A stretch of DNA of 64,000 nt from Theileria orientalis strain Shintoku (GCF_000740895.1 NC_025261.1:1736001-1800000); one strand, 5' to 3'. Numbered from the stretch's first letter, positions 10,898 to 21,114 are shown. Notes: generated by a model not told the origin, from the letters alone. A program made the numbers and translations.

Positions 10898-12384
10898 CTA
10901 CAAAATCTTAAAAAGGTACCATATAAGCGTGCCTTTGAATTCGGAAATCGCCATGGAGTCTCCGCAAAGAAAAGGGGGCTTGAGGGAGACCACATCGTAC
11001 CTAGAATTTATGTTGATGCAGTACATTTTCAAATCTTCAAAGTCCCTGTGGAGACACAACAAATCACCGAAATCTGCAGTATTGATTATTATACAATTAA
11101 CTATTCCTAACTAGCCTTAGTAGATATACTAATAACTTTGTAATAGCACAAAAAAGTGGTCTTACCTTTACAGGGCAGACTGAATAAAACTGACAGATTT
11201 GAAAACACGTATCCCTCAAACCAGCAGACGTCACTGCAAAATATAACTTATAGTTACTTTTTTTAAATTAATAACCAGCAATTAAATGATATCAAGCACT
11301 AGTGACTACAATAATACACGTACTTTAGGGTGTGACCCTCGTAATACTTCTGCGATATTGCCACTCTGACCCCCTCTAAAATGAATCTGAGGTCCCTCAG
11401 AACCTTGTCTACGCTAGAGTACCCAAGCTGATCACACTCCTGCCTCACTTGGCATCTTTTCCTGAAGAAGGAATAGTATGCAAAGGGCACTGGCTCCGAG
11501 TTTACTGTGACGCTAAACGTGAAAGTCGAAATCAGCGGATGTAGCCAAATCAAGTATAGAACACAGTGCCTCAGGTGACTATAAATGTAAGATAGCAACA
11601 ACACCTTGCTATACCTATCTCCAGCAATAAGGTTACTGGAGCTGTTACTGTTGCTACCTCCACCGGTACTACTATTACTACCACTACTATTTGCGGGATT
11701 AAAAGTAACAGGGTTGTTGCTACTGGTGGAACCACCAACTGTGTTCGTGACGATATTGCCAGTCGTAACAACAGTACTAGTGCCTGCAGCAGTGTTTGCA
11801 CTAACAGTAGAACTAATGGCAGCTGTATTTTTATTATTCTCTGTGTTATTACTGCGATTTATGATTGGATAGTGCTGAAAGAAGTCACTTTGTAGCTGCG
11901 TCGAATTCAACTTAATCCCCAAATTAACCAGTGTTACCAGGTACCTTATTAGCTGTTCATTCCTCAGTACGATTCCGTTAGTTGACGACACTGTAGAGTC
12001 GTAAATAGTGCCAAAATTAACACTGCTGCTCGTGTCAATTAGGCTAGTGAAGCCTGAATTAGTGCCACTTACCATACCACTACCAATGCTTGTGCTAGGA
12101 ATACTGGCAGCGGTAACACTTGCACTGTTACTGGCACTGACCGCATCAATAGTGTTTGCTGCTATTGATGCTGGTAGTACTCCGTCATAGAATGAATCAT
12201 ACAAACATGGCTTAAAGGCCATTTTAAGCATATACATCCTCCTCAGTAAGCATATAGTTAGTATCTGTGGCTCCAATACAACCTCAATCTCCCTGCAACT
12301 CCTTATGTTAAAGAGATTTGTGGACTCCAGCCCCTCAAAGTCAGGTAGCCAGTGCTGCTGGTAGTAAACAACGATTTTACTCAT
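10898..12384 (-). CDS. Protein of unknown function, 3 exons, with S/T/N-rich insert
   Basis: Exons 12384-11324, 11233-11166 and 11073-10898 join in phase (donors GTACGT and GTAAGA, acceptors TGCAG and CTGCAG) to give 434 residues. The first exon encodes an ordered start (MSKIVVYYQQHWLPDFEG), then S/T/N/A/V low-complexity tracts split by a short ordered piece (residues about 75-130 and 180-260). Ordered sequence resumes with SKVLLLSYIYSHLRHCVLYL. Exons 2 and 3 continue as DVCWFEGYVFSNLSVLF and DFGDLLCLHRDFEDLKMY, ending LIWYLFKIL. The end is rich in Cys, Trp and aromatics, which argues for a folded domain, but I do not recognise it. The last two exons are too short to stand alone and are supported only by phase and sense. 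The S/T/N insert is built from the same GGTACTA-type DNA as inserts in two other genes here. Confidence 0.6.
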
Positions 12385-12725
12385 GATATTGCAAAATTGT
12401 TCTAATCGCTTGGTTAGAATAATGCCATTGGTCTAATTAATGATTAAATCGAATCAATATATTATTTATACTAACTATATCTACACCATTAACTAAATAT
12501 AAATATTATGTGTATATAATAAATTCTAAAACTTACTTTACTAATTTACAACTATTATACAAATAAATCAAAGGTATATATTATTTTAATAAGATTTAAA
12601 TAAGATTTAACAGCACATTCTTGTTTTAAGAAGTATAAATTAAAGCTCCGCTGATAATTGATCTTCCACAGCCAGCAATTGGTAAATCTGGATTCCTAAT
12701 GAATTAAAATAACTGTGGTAATAAA
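12385..12725. other. Intergenic spacer
   Basis: AT-rich 341 bases between two minus-strand genes. No gene or RNA recognised. Confidence 0.5.
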
Positions 12726-13114
12726 TTACATCTCAGACAACTCTAACAATGTGGAACAAGAATTACATTCTACTCTTTTAAATCTTCTACCAGCCCAACC
12801 ACAACCTACGATAAAATAAGGTTACAATTGACGAACCTATCTCAGGATTACTACAATTACAGTCCTAAAATAAAAATTAGATTAAAATGGTATAAATAAT
12901 ACAAAATTATGATGAATGGTACCTGGCAGGCTAGACTAACACTAGAGAGTGTTAAACTATAATTTTGAACGAATCCATTTACACATCCACTTTGAGTTGG
13001 TTTGCAGCATAATTTACAGATACTTTCATTGCAAAAATGTGATTTTGAGATATTAACAAAGACCGAAAATGATAGTGTAATGAAAAATTTCAAAATAACA
13101 AATAAAGAAAGCAT
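12726..13114 (-). CDS. Small secreted Cys-rich protein, 3 exons
   Basis: Exons 13114-12923, 12864-12837 and 12805-12726 join in phase (donors GTACCA and GTTCGT; acceptors TTTTAG and CGTAG) to give 99 residues ending at TAA. The first 20 or so residues (MLSLFVILKFFITLSFSVFV) form a typical signal peptide. The mature part has 11 cysteines: HFC, SIC, LCC, SGC, LAC, then DCNC, GCGW, VEC and NSC. This suggests a disulphide-bonded or metal-binding extracellular protein. The middle exon is only 28 bases. There is no membrane span after the signal. I do not recognise a family. In Theileria such a protein could go to the secretory pathway, apicoplast or host, but nothing here decides between these. 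The reading depends on two short introns (58 and 31 bases). Confidence 0.55.
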
Positions 13115-13847
13115 TATTATTCATTTATAAGTATGTCAAATAAAATAATACAGACAAAAGTTTATTAAATATTAACTAAAAACAAAATGTGTGAGATGGA
13201 ATAAACAACATCAATTAACCATCAATGTTGTAATGACGGTATATTAAAACATATGGGATAAGAGAAATCTTTAAAATAATAATTGGGAATGTACTTTTAA
13301 AATAGTTAATCATATAATAAATAAATTGTGTGTAGTAAACAGAGATATTTAGAGTGTGTGTGGGTATTACATTAGGTAAATAATATTGGTAATTAATGTA
13401 AAATAAATAATTGGATCAAATATATAATAAATAAACTGTTAATGAATATAAATCATAGCGATAAAATTCGTGAGTTTTAATCAATATGGATTCATGAGAT
13501 TAAAAAAATGTATATTAAAGGGCGGCTAGCGCCTTTTTTTAGTAATTGAATATGGGAGCATAATCTGAGTTCATATGTGTCATTAGAATAAAAATTATGT
13601 TTGTCTATTTTGAATAAACTGTGGAATCTCGGCCCTATGACTCCCCACATGAATGGACCTCAAACAAGCAGTCAATATTAGAATTAGCCTTAACTTTTAA
13701 TATAGAAATTGTTTTGACGTACACTTTTATCAGTAGTGTATCAAACACCCTTTTTGTAGTTCTGTAAATATTGGATTTATACCGGTAGCCGGAAATAGTA
13801 TAAACAGCAATAACGTAGTAATATTAATATAGTATTAATAACTAAAA
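13115..13847. promoter_or_regulatory. Divergent intergenic region (secreted Cys-rich gene / mtHsp70)
   Basis: 733 bases separating two divergent starts, so both promoters should lie here. Sequence is AT-rich except for a local GC-rich imperfect hairpin followed by seven T (13517-13540) and a GC-rich patch near 13625-13660. No known apicomplexan motif can be assigned with confidence. Confidence 0.45.
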
Positions 13848-15911
13848 ATGAAGTCGATTAAACGTTTGTACTCTATCCTTAACAAATCTAGATACTCGTA
13901 TAAAATATCGAACGGACTGAATAGTATTTCGGAATCGTGTAACGGAATCACAGGAATTACGAGCCTGTTTAACAAGGTGAATGTGGGATCCAGGAGAAGC
14001 ATATTTACATCATCGAGCAGGTTGGCAAAAGTGCAAGGAGACGTGGTGGGAATAGACCTGGGAACGACGAACTCGTGTGTAGCAATCATGGAAGGCTCGA
14101 CGCCGAAAGTAATCGAGAACGCAGAAGGAGCAAGAACGACGCCGTCAATAGTGGCATTCACAGAGGACGGACAGCGCCTAGTGGGAGTGGTGGCGAAGCG
14201 GCAGGCTGTGACGAACCCGGAAAACACAGTGTTCGCAACGAAGAGGTTCATAGGAAGGAAGTTTGACGACCCGGAAACGAAGAAGGAGCAGAGCACGCTG
14301 CCGTACAAGATAGTGAGGTCGTCGAACAACGACGCATGGATAGAGGCGCAGGGAAAGCAGTACTCGCCGAGTCAAATAGGAGCGTACGTGTTGGCGAAGA
14401 TGAAGGAAACAGCAGAAGCATACCTGGGAAGGAACGTGTCAAAGGCAGTGATAACAGTGCCAGCATACTTCAACGACTCGCAGAGACAGGCGACGAAAGA
14501 CGCAGGAAAAATAGCAGGACTGGAAGTGCTGAGAATCATCAATGAGCCGACAGCAGCAGCACTGGCATTCGGACTGGACAAAAACGACGGGAAGACAATA
14601 GCAGTGTACGACCTGGGAGGAGGGACGTTTGACGTGTCAGTGCTGGAGATACTGGGAGGAGTGTTTGAAGTTAAGGCGACGAACGGGAACACGTCGCTGG
14701 GAGGAGAAGACTTTGACCAAGTGATACTGAAGTACCTGGTCGACGAGTTTAAGAAGAGCAACGGAATAGACCTGAAGAAGGATAAGTTGGCCTTGCAGAG
14801 ACTGAGAGAGTCGTCAGAAAACGCAAAAATAGAACTCTCGACGAAGACGCAGACGGAAGTAAACCTGCCCTTCATAACAGCAGACCAGTCGGGGCCGAAG
14901 CACCTGCTGATAAAACTGTCGAGGTCGAAGCTGGAGCAGCTGACAGGAAGTCTGCTGGAAGGAACAGTGGAGCCGTGCAAAAAGTGCCTGAAGGACGCAG
15001 GAGTTAACGTAAATGAGTTAAACGACGTGATCCTGGTGGGAGGAATGACGAGAATGCCGAAGGTGACGGAGGTGGTGAAGAAGATCTTTGGAAAGGAGCC
15101 GAGTAAGTCAGTTAACCCGGACGAAGCAGTGGCAATGGGAGCAGCAATACAAGCAGGAGTGCTCAAGGGCGAGATCAAGGACCTGCTGCTGCTGGACGTG
15201 TGCCCGCTCTCGCTGGGAATAGAGACGCTGGGCGGAGTGTTCACGCGCCTGATCAACAGGAACACGACGATTCCGACGAAAAAGTCGCAGATCTTCAGCA
15301 CGGCGGCAGATAACCAGACGCAGGTGGGCATTAAGGTGTTCCAGGGAGAAAGAGGAATGGCAGCAGACAATCAGCTGTTGGGACAGTTCGACCTCGTGGG
15401 AATACCGCCGGCGCCGAGAGGAGTGCCGCAAATCGAAGTCACCTTCGACGTGGACGCAAACGGAATCATGAACATCTCGGCAGTGGACAAGTCGACGGGA
15501 AAGAGCCAGGCAATCACGATACAGAGCTCAGGAGGACTCTCGGAGGAGGAGGTGGAGAAGATGGTGAAGGAGGCCAGCAACTACAAGGAGCAGGACGAGA
15601 AGAGGAAGGAGCTGGTCGACCTGCGCAACGAGGCAGAGTCGCTGCTCTACAGCGTCGACCGCCAGCTCGAGGACTTCAAGGGGAAGCTGGGCGACGCGGA
15701 GCTCGAGGAGCTGAGGCAGAAGTCCTCGGAGCTGCGCGAGACGCTGAGCGCGGACGACGCGGCGAGGATCAGGGAGAAGCACAAGCAGCTGCAGGACCTG
15801 TCCTGGCGGCTCTCGCAGCAGGCCTACAGCGCGACGTCGCAGCAGCCGAAGGACAGCGCAAACGCCTCGAGCACGCCGAACAACGAGGAGGAGAGTCAGA
15901 CGGGGAAGTAG
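13848..15911 (+). CDS. Mitochondrial Hsp70 (DnaK-type chaperone)
   Basis: Intronless 687-residue gene, the expected size for mitochondrial Hsp70. Residues about 1-60 are basic, Ser-rich and acid-poor, as in a mitochondrial presequence. Then come [18 protein letters not shown] (ATP phosphate-1 loop), [36 protein letters not shown] (phosphate-2), and [13 protein letters not shown] with adenosine contacts. The substrate-binding part carries [18 protein letters not shown] and [20 protein letters not shown] helical lid and a Gln/Ser tail end the protein. [12 protein letters not shown] is typical of the mitochondrial/bacterial class rather than cytosolic Hsp70. It drives matrix import and folding with Pam16/Pam18, a J-protein and a GrpE factor; the Pam16 gene is only 2.5 kb downstream. 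Codons are strongly G/C-ending, consistent with high expression. Confidence 0.97.
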   Translation: MKSIKRLYSILNKSRYSYKISNGLNSISESCNGITGITSLFNKVNVGSRRSIFTSSSRLAKVQGDVVGIDLGTTNSCVAIMEGSTPKVIENAEGARTTPSIVAFTEDGQRLVGVVAKRQAVTNPENTVFATKRFIGRKFDDPETKKEQSTLPYKIVRSSNNDAWIEAQGKQYSPSQIGAYVLAKMKETAEAYLGRNVSKAVITVPAYFNDSQRQATKDAGKIAGLEVLRIINEPTAAALAFGLDKNDGKTIAVYDLGGGTFDVSVLEILGGVFEVKATNGNTSLGGEDFDQVILKYLVDEFKKSNGIDLKKDKLALQRLRESSENAKIELSTKTQTEVNLPFITADQSGPKHLLIKLSRSKLEQLTGSLLEGTVEPCKKCLKDAGVNVNELNDVILVGGMTRMPKVTEVVKKIFGKEPSKSVNPDEAVAMGAAIQAGVLKGEIKDLLLLDVCPLSLGIETLGGVFTRLINRNTTIPTKKSQIFSTAADNQTQVGIKVFQGERGMAADNQLLGQFDLVGIPPAPRGVPQIEVTFDVDANGIMNISAVDKSTGKSQAITIQSSGGLSEEEVEKMVKEASNYKEQDEKRKELVDLRNEAESLLYSVDRQLEDFKGKLGDAELEELRQKSSELRETLSADDAARIREKHKQLQDLSWRLSQQAYSATSQQPKDSANASSTPNNEEESQTGK

Positions 15912-16396
15912 GCACCAGGTGGTCTAGTGAGTGAGGCAGCTGACGAGTCGGCAGTTAATCAGGCAGTAAGGCAGTTGAGCAAGCCGTAAGAAAGCAGCTG
16001 GTAGGCCGTTAGCAAAGGCGGCAGTCTTTAGAATGTCAGCAAGTAGAGTAAATTTTGGCACAACACTAATATCATTAAAAAGTACCACAGCATTACATGG
16101 TACATTGCTAACAGATAGCTACACTAGTTTATACATTACCAACACTTAGATAGAGTAGGTTATACATTAACAGCAGATAGCCACACTAAGTTATACATTA
16201 CTAACAGATGGCTACAGCGCTAAAAGTTACTGATGGAAATATATACTAGTGGTAAATATACCAGTACAAATATATACTAGTAATAAATATACCAGCACCA
16301 ATATGTGTTGGCAGTATATGGTACCATTTAATAGCTATGTAGACTAGCAGTGACCATTATTACAAAATAGCTACCTTAAATTAATTGGTAAAGATA
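15912..16396. repeat. Convergent spacer with degenerate short repeats
   Basis: 485 bases between the ends of two convergent genes. From about 16100 to 16215 a unit of roughly 35-45 bases recurs imperfectly (ACAGATAGC(T/C)ACACTA...TTATACATTA). Around 16236-16300 a 30-base unit with TATACTAGTNNTAAATATACCAG occurs twice. No coding signal. It must contain both 3' untranslated regions. Confidence 0.6.
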
Positions 16397-18370
16397 TTAA
16401 AAACAGGTAAGTAAAATGTCAACTCGGTAAGGTCCCACAGTAACCTCGTTTGAAAAGGTGGATAAGTTCATGCCCTCGAGGACGCTGCTAACCTCAGAAT
16501 GAAGTCTACTGCCACCACGGTTGGCACTATTGGCACTGGTGGCACTAGTGTTACCACCACCGGTAGGATTACTGGTATTAGTAGTAGTAGTGTTACTACT
16601 GTTACTAATGGTACTGGTATTAGTACTACTATTGCCATTAATACCACTGCTATTAGTACTGTTACTGGTATTAGCGTCCACCAGGAAGTAGTCATTTAGG
16701 CCGTAACTGAGAAAGTCGTCGAAATAGACCAGAGTATCGCTATTCCTACGGTTCCTGTTGAGTTTAATATTGTGCCCTTTGCAGAGTTGAGTGTTAGTTC
16801 GGTGAAGATTAAACAGTACATAGTTGCTAGACAACTTGCTAAAAGGAGTTGTTAAGTACGTAACCAAGTAGTCGTAGTTACTTAAGAAAGTGGCCACGAG
16901 GTTAAGGTTGCTGTAAGTTAAGCACCGGAGATCGGCAATGTCGTAAAGTAACTTGTTGATGTGTCGAGTAAGCTTCAGCAAGGAGTCCTGAGAAACGTGT
17001 TCACTGCAATCAGAGGAGTCATAGTCGTTATGGTCATTGTTATAGTCCTTATGGTCAGTGCCAAGGCCATGAGCAGTGTGTGTGTTATGGTTGGGAAGAG
17101 AATCTCCAGTGCATTGACGAAGTTTGGGCGATTTAGGGTAATTTAAAGAGTTATAGTGTTGAAAAAGTGAAGCATTACCAACCACAGAGTTGTAGTAGTT
17201 GAACAAGTGAGTGAGAGACATGTTTAAAAACCTAACAAAATGAACAGTGGAAGTAGTAGTAGTAATGGTAGTAGTAGTGGTAGCAGAGTGTGGTTTTAGG
17301 CTGTTGAAAAAGAGTAAATAGATGCTGTTAATAGCAATTAGAGTCTTCACATTGATTAAATCAGCATTGCGAGTAAGAACACTGAGTATTGTATTGTTGT
17401 CAAGCAATGATAAGTAAAGTAGATAAGGGTAAGAATTTAAACTTAAAGAGTCAAAAAATGATAAAATATGAGATAGTTTAACCAATTTTAAGTTCAAGAA
17501 TATGTGTTTAAGATGCTTCGTATACTTACTAGCCAAGTTGGTCAGTAGTAGGTACTTAAAAACAGTTAACAAATGATCAGTTTTGAGCGTATTCAAGTCA
17601 GAATTGTCAATATACAACTCCAACAACTCAGTAAGATCGTATTCACTAATACTAGTAATACGGGTATTGATACTGGTATTGGTGTTGGTACTGGCATTAG
17701 TACTGCTATTAATTAGAGTATTGTGTTTGTTAAAATAGTCTAAAATAATGGGTACGTTGGCCTTTAAAACGTCAATATTGTCCAAGTTGGTGACATAGTT
17801 GTAAACCAAGTACGCGAAGTCGTCGTGGAAAATGCTAAAATTGCATAGTAGCTCCAAAGTCGCAATTTTGTTGGCCATCTCACTGAAGTTGCTACACATC
17901 CTGCTCAAAATGTTCCTAATTAGATTGTTGTTGTCCCTAGAGTCACAAGGACTGTTGTTGTTGAGAGTGTTGAAGTTTAATACGTACTTCAGGAGGTAGT
18001 AGAGGTTGATAATGTTACCGTAAAAGTCAATATTGGCGCTTATCAGTTGAATAAAGTTGTAATTGGACTTAAAATTTAGTAACAATTTACAAGAATCCAG
18101 TAAACTGACGTTGTCGAGATTAATCAGCCTATTAACAGTGTTTTCAATGGATTCCAGCGACCGATTGGCGTTATCCAAGGAATATTTATTCCAAACATAA
18201 GTGTTCTTATTGGAAGAGTTTAAATGTGAATTTAAGCTAATTAAATTCTTATTGATCGACTTTAATCTAGATAACCTCGCTAATAATACATTATAGTTTA
18301 CACATTCGCTTAAATCGGAAGATTCCATAAAATATTTGAGTGGTTTAAGATAATTACGCCTAACAAACAT
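16397..18370 (-). CDS. Leu/Asn-rich helical-repeat protein ending in an apparent RAP-domain start
   Basis: Single frame of 657 residues, ATG at 18370. The N terminus (MFVRRNYLKPLKYF) could be an organelle-targeting sequence. The body is dominated by Leu, Asn and Ser in helical repeats, as in apicomplexan RAP-domain/heptatricopeptide organelle RNA-binding proteins. Two low-complexity inserts (T-rich at about 365-375, N/S/T/G at about 575-620) interrupt it. Near the end is EVTVGPYRVDILLTCF then stop. The VGPYRVDILL core matches the usual opening of a RAP domain, which normally continues about 50 residues to an IEVDG-type motif. I searched the 485 bases downstream on this strand and found no exon supplying it. 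RAP proteins act in mitochondrial or apicoplast rRNA maturation. The gene is certain; the RAP assignment is moderate. Confidence 0.65.
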   Translation of the reverse strand: MFVRRNYLKPLKYFMESSDLSECVNYNVLLARLSRLKSINKNLISLNSHLNSSNKNTYVWNKYSLDNANRSLESIENTVNRLINLDNVSLLDSCKLLLNFKSNYNFIQLISANIDFYGNIINLYYLLKYVLNFNTLNNNSPCDSRDNNNLIRNILSRMCSNFSEMANKIATLELLCNFSIFHDDFAYLVYNYVTNLDNIDVLKANVPIILDYFNKHNTLINSSTNASTNTNTSINTRITSISEYDLTELLELYIDNSDLNTLKTDHLLTVFKYLLLTNLASKYTKHLKHIFLNLKLVKLSHILSFFDSLSLNSYPYLLYLSLLDNNTILSVLTRNADLINVKTLIAINSIYLLFFNSLKPHSATTTTTITTTTSTVHFVRFLNMSLTHLFNYYNSVVGNASLFQHYNSLNYPKSPKLRQCTGDSLPNHNTHTAHGLGTDHKDYNNDHNDYDSSDCSEHVSQDSLLKLTRHINKLLYDIADLRCLTYSNLNLVATFLSNYDYLVTYLTTPFSKLSSNYVLFNLHRTNTQLCKGHNIKLNRNRRNSDTLVYFDDFLSYGLNDYFLVDANTSNSTNSSGINGNSSTNTSTISNSSNTTTTNTSNPTGGGNTSATSANSANRGGSRLHSEVSSVLEGMNLSTFSNEVTVGPYRVDILLTCF

Positions 18371-18438
18371 TATAATTTAGTAGAAAATAAAAATATTTTA
18401 AATTTAAAAACATAAAAGTAAATGATAATGTAAATATA

Positions 18439-18792
18439 CTATAAATTACTATTATGGGTCTTATAGTACTTGGTTAAAATGTGATTGGCAGCATCTATGC
18501 GCTGAATTAAATAGGGAGAGCCCTGAAATGACCCGGAGGGAGTGTTTATGTTTTTGAGGCGCTTATGAGCCTCCTCAATCTGCTGCAACTTCAGATTATT
18601 GTGCGAATTGAAACCGAGAACCTTGGCAGCTTCCTCCTTGGTCATCAATTTACCAATATTGTTGTTGATAATTCCGCCGATATTGTTGTTTAAAGACTGT
18701 TTATAGGCATTATAAGTGGCCTTAATGACGCTTCCACCAACAATAATAATAAATTGTGTTAAAACGCGACCCAAAGGTTTAATTGGAATCAT
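18439..18792 (-). CDS. Pam16/Tim16-like mitochondrial import motor subunit
   Basis: 117-residue single-exon protein, about the size of Pam16. The N terminus (MIPIKPLGRVLTQFIIIVGG) is a hydrophobic membrane-associating segment typical of the family. The degenerate J-like domain follows: MTKEEAAKVLGF, then IEEAHKRLKNIN, then GSPYLIQRIDAANHIL. These match the M-T/S-x-x-E-A-x-x-I-L and G-S-F/P-Y-L-Q-x-K-V/I layout of Pam16, and the HPD tripeptide is absent, as expected. Pam16 pairs with Pam18 to control the ATPase of mitochondrial Hsp70 at the TIM23 channel. The start lies 370 bases from the divergent eRF1 gene. It sits 68 bases downstream of... the next minus-strand gene at 16397-18370 begins 68 bases beyond its stop. 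Confidence 0.83.
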   Translation of the reverse strand: MIPIKPLGRVLTQFIIIVGGSVIKATYNAYKQSLNNNIGGIINNNIGKLMTKEEAAKVLGFNSHNNLKLQQIEEAHKRLKNINTPSGSFQGSPYLIQRIDAANHILTKYYKTHNSNL

Positions 18793-19161
18793 TTAACGAA
18801 AATAAATTTAAAAATAACATTATAAAGCCGATTTAATAAAAAATAAAGAAAAAAAGAGAGGAAAGTGATATAAATTAAAATTTATAAAAGTAACAAAAAA
18901 AGTATTTAACGATAAAGTGGATTTATAAAGTATAATAGTACACTTAAAATATAAATAAAATATGGTACAAGTAGAAACAATACACAGAAAGATATTTAAT
19001 AATAAAATAGTAGTGTACTCTAGGCACCATTTAGAATCATTTCATTTTATTGATTTGATATCTTTTATTTGTACAATAAATAATTGTTATATTTTAATAT
19101 AACTGAGATTTATATTAAATAAGTAGTTGTGTAGCCTTAATAAGAGTAAATTAAGGTGAAA
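18793..19161. promoter_or_regulatory. Divergent intergenic region (Pam16 / eRF1)
   Basis: 369 AT-rich bases between two divergent starts. Both promoters should lie here. No recognised element. Confidence 0.45.
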
Positions 19162-21114
19162 ATGTCGGACACTAATATTGAACAGTGGAAGATAAAAAGA
19201 TTAATCAACAAACTAGAATCGGCCAAAGGGTAAGCTATCAAGTAAAATACGAGAAGGAAAATTAACAAAAATCATTTAGAAATGGCACGAGCATGATTAG
19301 TTTGATAATAAGGCCGAAGGATGACGTTAATCGTATAAATAAGATGCTTTCCGACGAATACGGAACCGCTTCTAACATAAAATCTAGAGTAAACCGTCTG
19401 TCAGTGTTATCAGCAATCACATCGACCATGCAACGTAAAAACTAGAAATAAAAATTAAAAAAATAAGAAGTTTTTAACGAATATGTAGGTTTGAAGCTAT
19501 ACAGGGCTACGCCACCGAACGGACTAGTGGTATACTGTGGAACAGTGATAACAGATGACGGGAAGGAGAAGAAGGTCTCAATAGATTTTGAGCCGTTTAA
19601 GCCAATAAACACCTCGTTATACTTATGCGACAATAAATTTCATGTAGAAGTAAGCTGCGGATTAAAACAAAAATGTGCAGAGCTTACATGAGCTTCTTGA
19701 AAGCGATGACAAGTTCGGGTTCATAATTATGGACGGAAACGGAGCACTATACGGAACAATACAAGGATCATCAAAAGAAGTAAGAAATAAATATAGAAAT
19801 TTGATGGCAGCAGCAGTTATACTAGATTTGTTGCTGTGATAGTAGTTGCGTTTATACTAGATTTGTTACCCCTAAGGTAGTTATTGATATGTTAGTTACG
19901 GTGGTATATTGGTTATTGATATGTTAGTTACGGTGGTATATTGGTTATTGATATGTTAGTTACGGTGGTATATTGGTTATTGATATGTTAGTTACGGTGG
20001 TATATTGGTTATTGTTATAGTAGTTACGGTGGTATATTGGTATTAATTATGAGATTTGATGCTACGACATACTAATACGCGCAGGTGTTGCATAGTTTTA
20101 CTGTCGACTTGCCCAAAAAACACGGAAGGGGAGGACAGTCAGCACTGAGGTTCGCACGCTTGAGAATGGAAAAGCGCCACAACTACATCAGAAAAGTTGC
20201 AGAAACTGCAGTCAATATGTTCATAACAAACGATAAAGTAAACGTAACAGGGCTTATACTAGCAGGTGAGTAAGTATATGAGAAAAATAGTAGTAGTTAT
20301 GGTCTGTGTAAAGCAGAAATCGTAACAAAATATGGATAATGATGGTGTTAACGAAATGAAAAATAGTAGACCAAAATGAGATTTAGTAGTTAAAAATGAG
20401 ATATAGTAGACCAGTGAATATGAAAGTGGAGTAGTTAGAAATAGAGTGTTAATAGATTATTAGGAAATGCTGATTTTAAAAACGATCTGGCAAATAGTGA
20501 TATGTTTGACCAGAGGTTGTCAGCAAAAGTAATCAAGGTGGTGGACGTATGCTACGGAGGAGAAAACGGATTTCAACAAGCAATAGAACTATCATCGGAA
20601 TGCTTGGCAAACGTAAAGTTCATACACGAAAAGAAGTTGATTAAGAGGTTCTTCGACGAAGTAGCACACGATACAGGTAAAAGGTGGACTTTGAAAAGGG
20701 TATGTAGGAAAATACGTATTTGGAGTGCACGATACAGTTAACGCACTGGAGTCAGGAATGGTGGAAGTGTTAATAATATACGAACAGTTGGATATACTGA
20801 GAGTGCAAGTGAAAAATCCAGTGACAGCAGTAGAGTCGGTGTTGCTAATATCAACAGAAGATGAAAGGAACGAAGCGATATTTAAGGAAAATAACGTGGA
20901 CCTGGAAGTGATGGATAAAATACCACTAATCGAATGGCTGATCAACAATTACCAAAACTACGGATCGTCACTGGATTTTGTAACAAACAAGTCGCAAGAA
21001 GGCTCGCAGTTCCAAAACGGGTTCGGAGGAATCGGAGGAATACTGCGCTACAAAATGGAGATGAACTACGACGACGTAGAACAGCAGGAGGACGACGATA
21101 GCGACTTCATGTAA
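19162..21114 (+). CDS. Eukaryotic peptide chain release factor 1 (eRF1), 7 exons, with a one-base insertion in exon 2
   Basis: Exons 19162-19229, 19280-19435, 19489-19649, 19681-19779, 20085-20265, 20464-20676 and 20708-21114 encode a full eRF1 of about 430 residues. Domain 1 has [15 protein letters not shown], the TASNIKS region and [11 protein letters not shown]. Domain 2 carries the catalytic GGQ at 20130-20138, in [20 protein letters not shown], which triggers peptidyl-tRNA hydrolysis. Domain 3 has DMFDQRL, YGGENGF and [11 protein letters not shown], and the tail is acidic ([10 protein letters not shown]). eRF1 recognises all three stop codons and works with eRF3. Oddity: exon 2 as given is 156 bases, but family sequence and intron phases require 155. 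A run of five A at 19379-19383 replaces the four needed to read N-I-K-S, so the literal frame hits TAG at 19386. Either the reference has a homopolymer error or this copy is broken; error is more likely in a single-copy essential gene. Confidence 0.95.
19881..20040 (+). repeat. 32-base minisatellite, 5 copies, inside eRF1 intron 4
   Basis: Five head-to-tail copies of a 32-base unit starting TTATTGATATGTTAGTTACG fill 19881-20040 exactly. The first four are identical and the fifth has two or three changes. It accounts for about half of the gene's longest intron (19780-20084). Confidence 0.93.

Noticed and set aside
10929..11114. 61-residue plus-strand frame
   Set aside because: It overlaps the third exon of the minus-strand gene, which joins in phase with the other exons.
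14372..15370. 332-residue minus-strand frame inside the Hsp70 gene
   Set aside because: Antisense of a strongly conserved, GC-biased gene; no family features.
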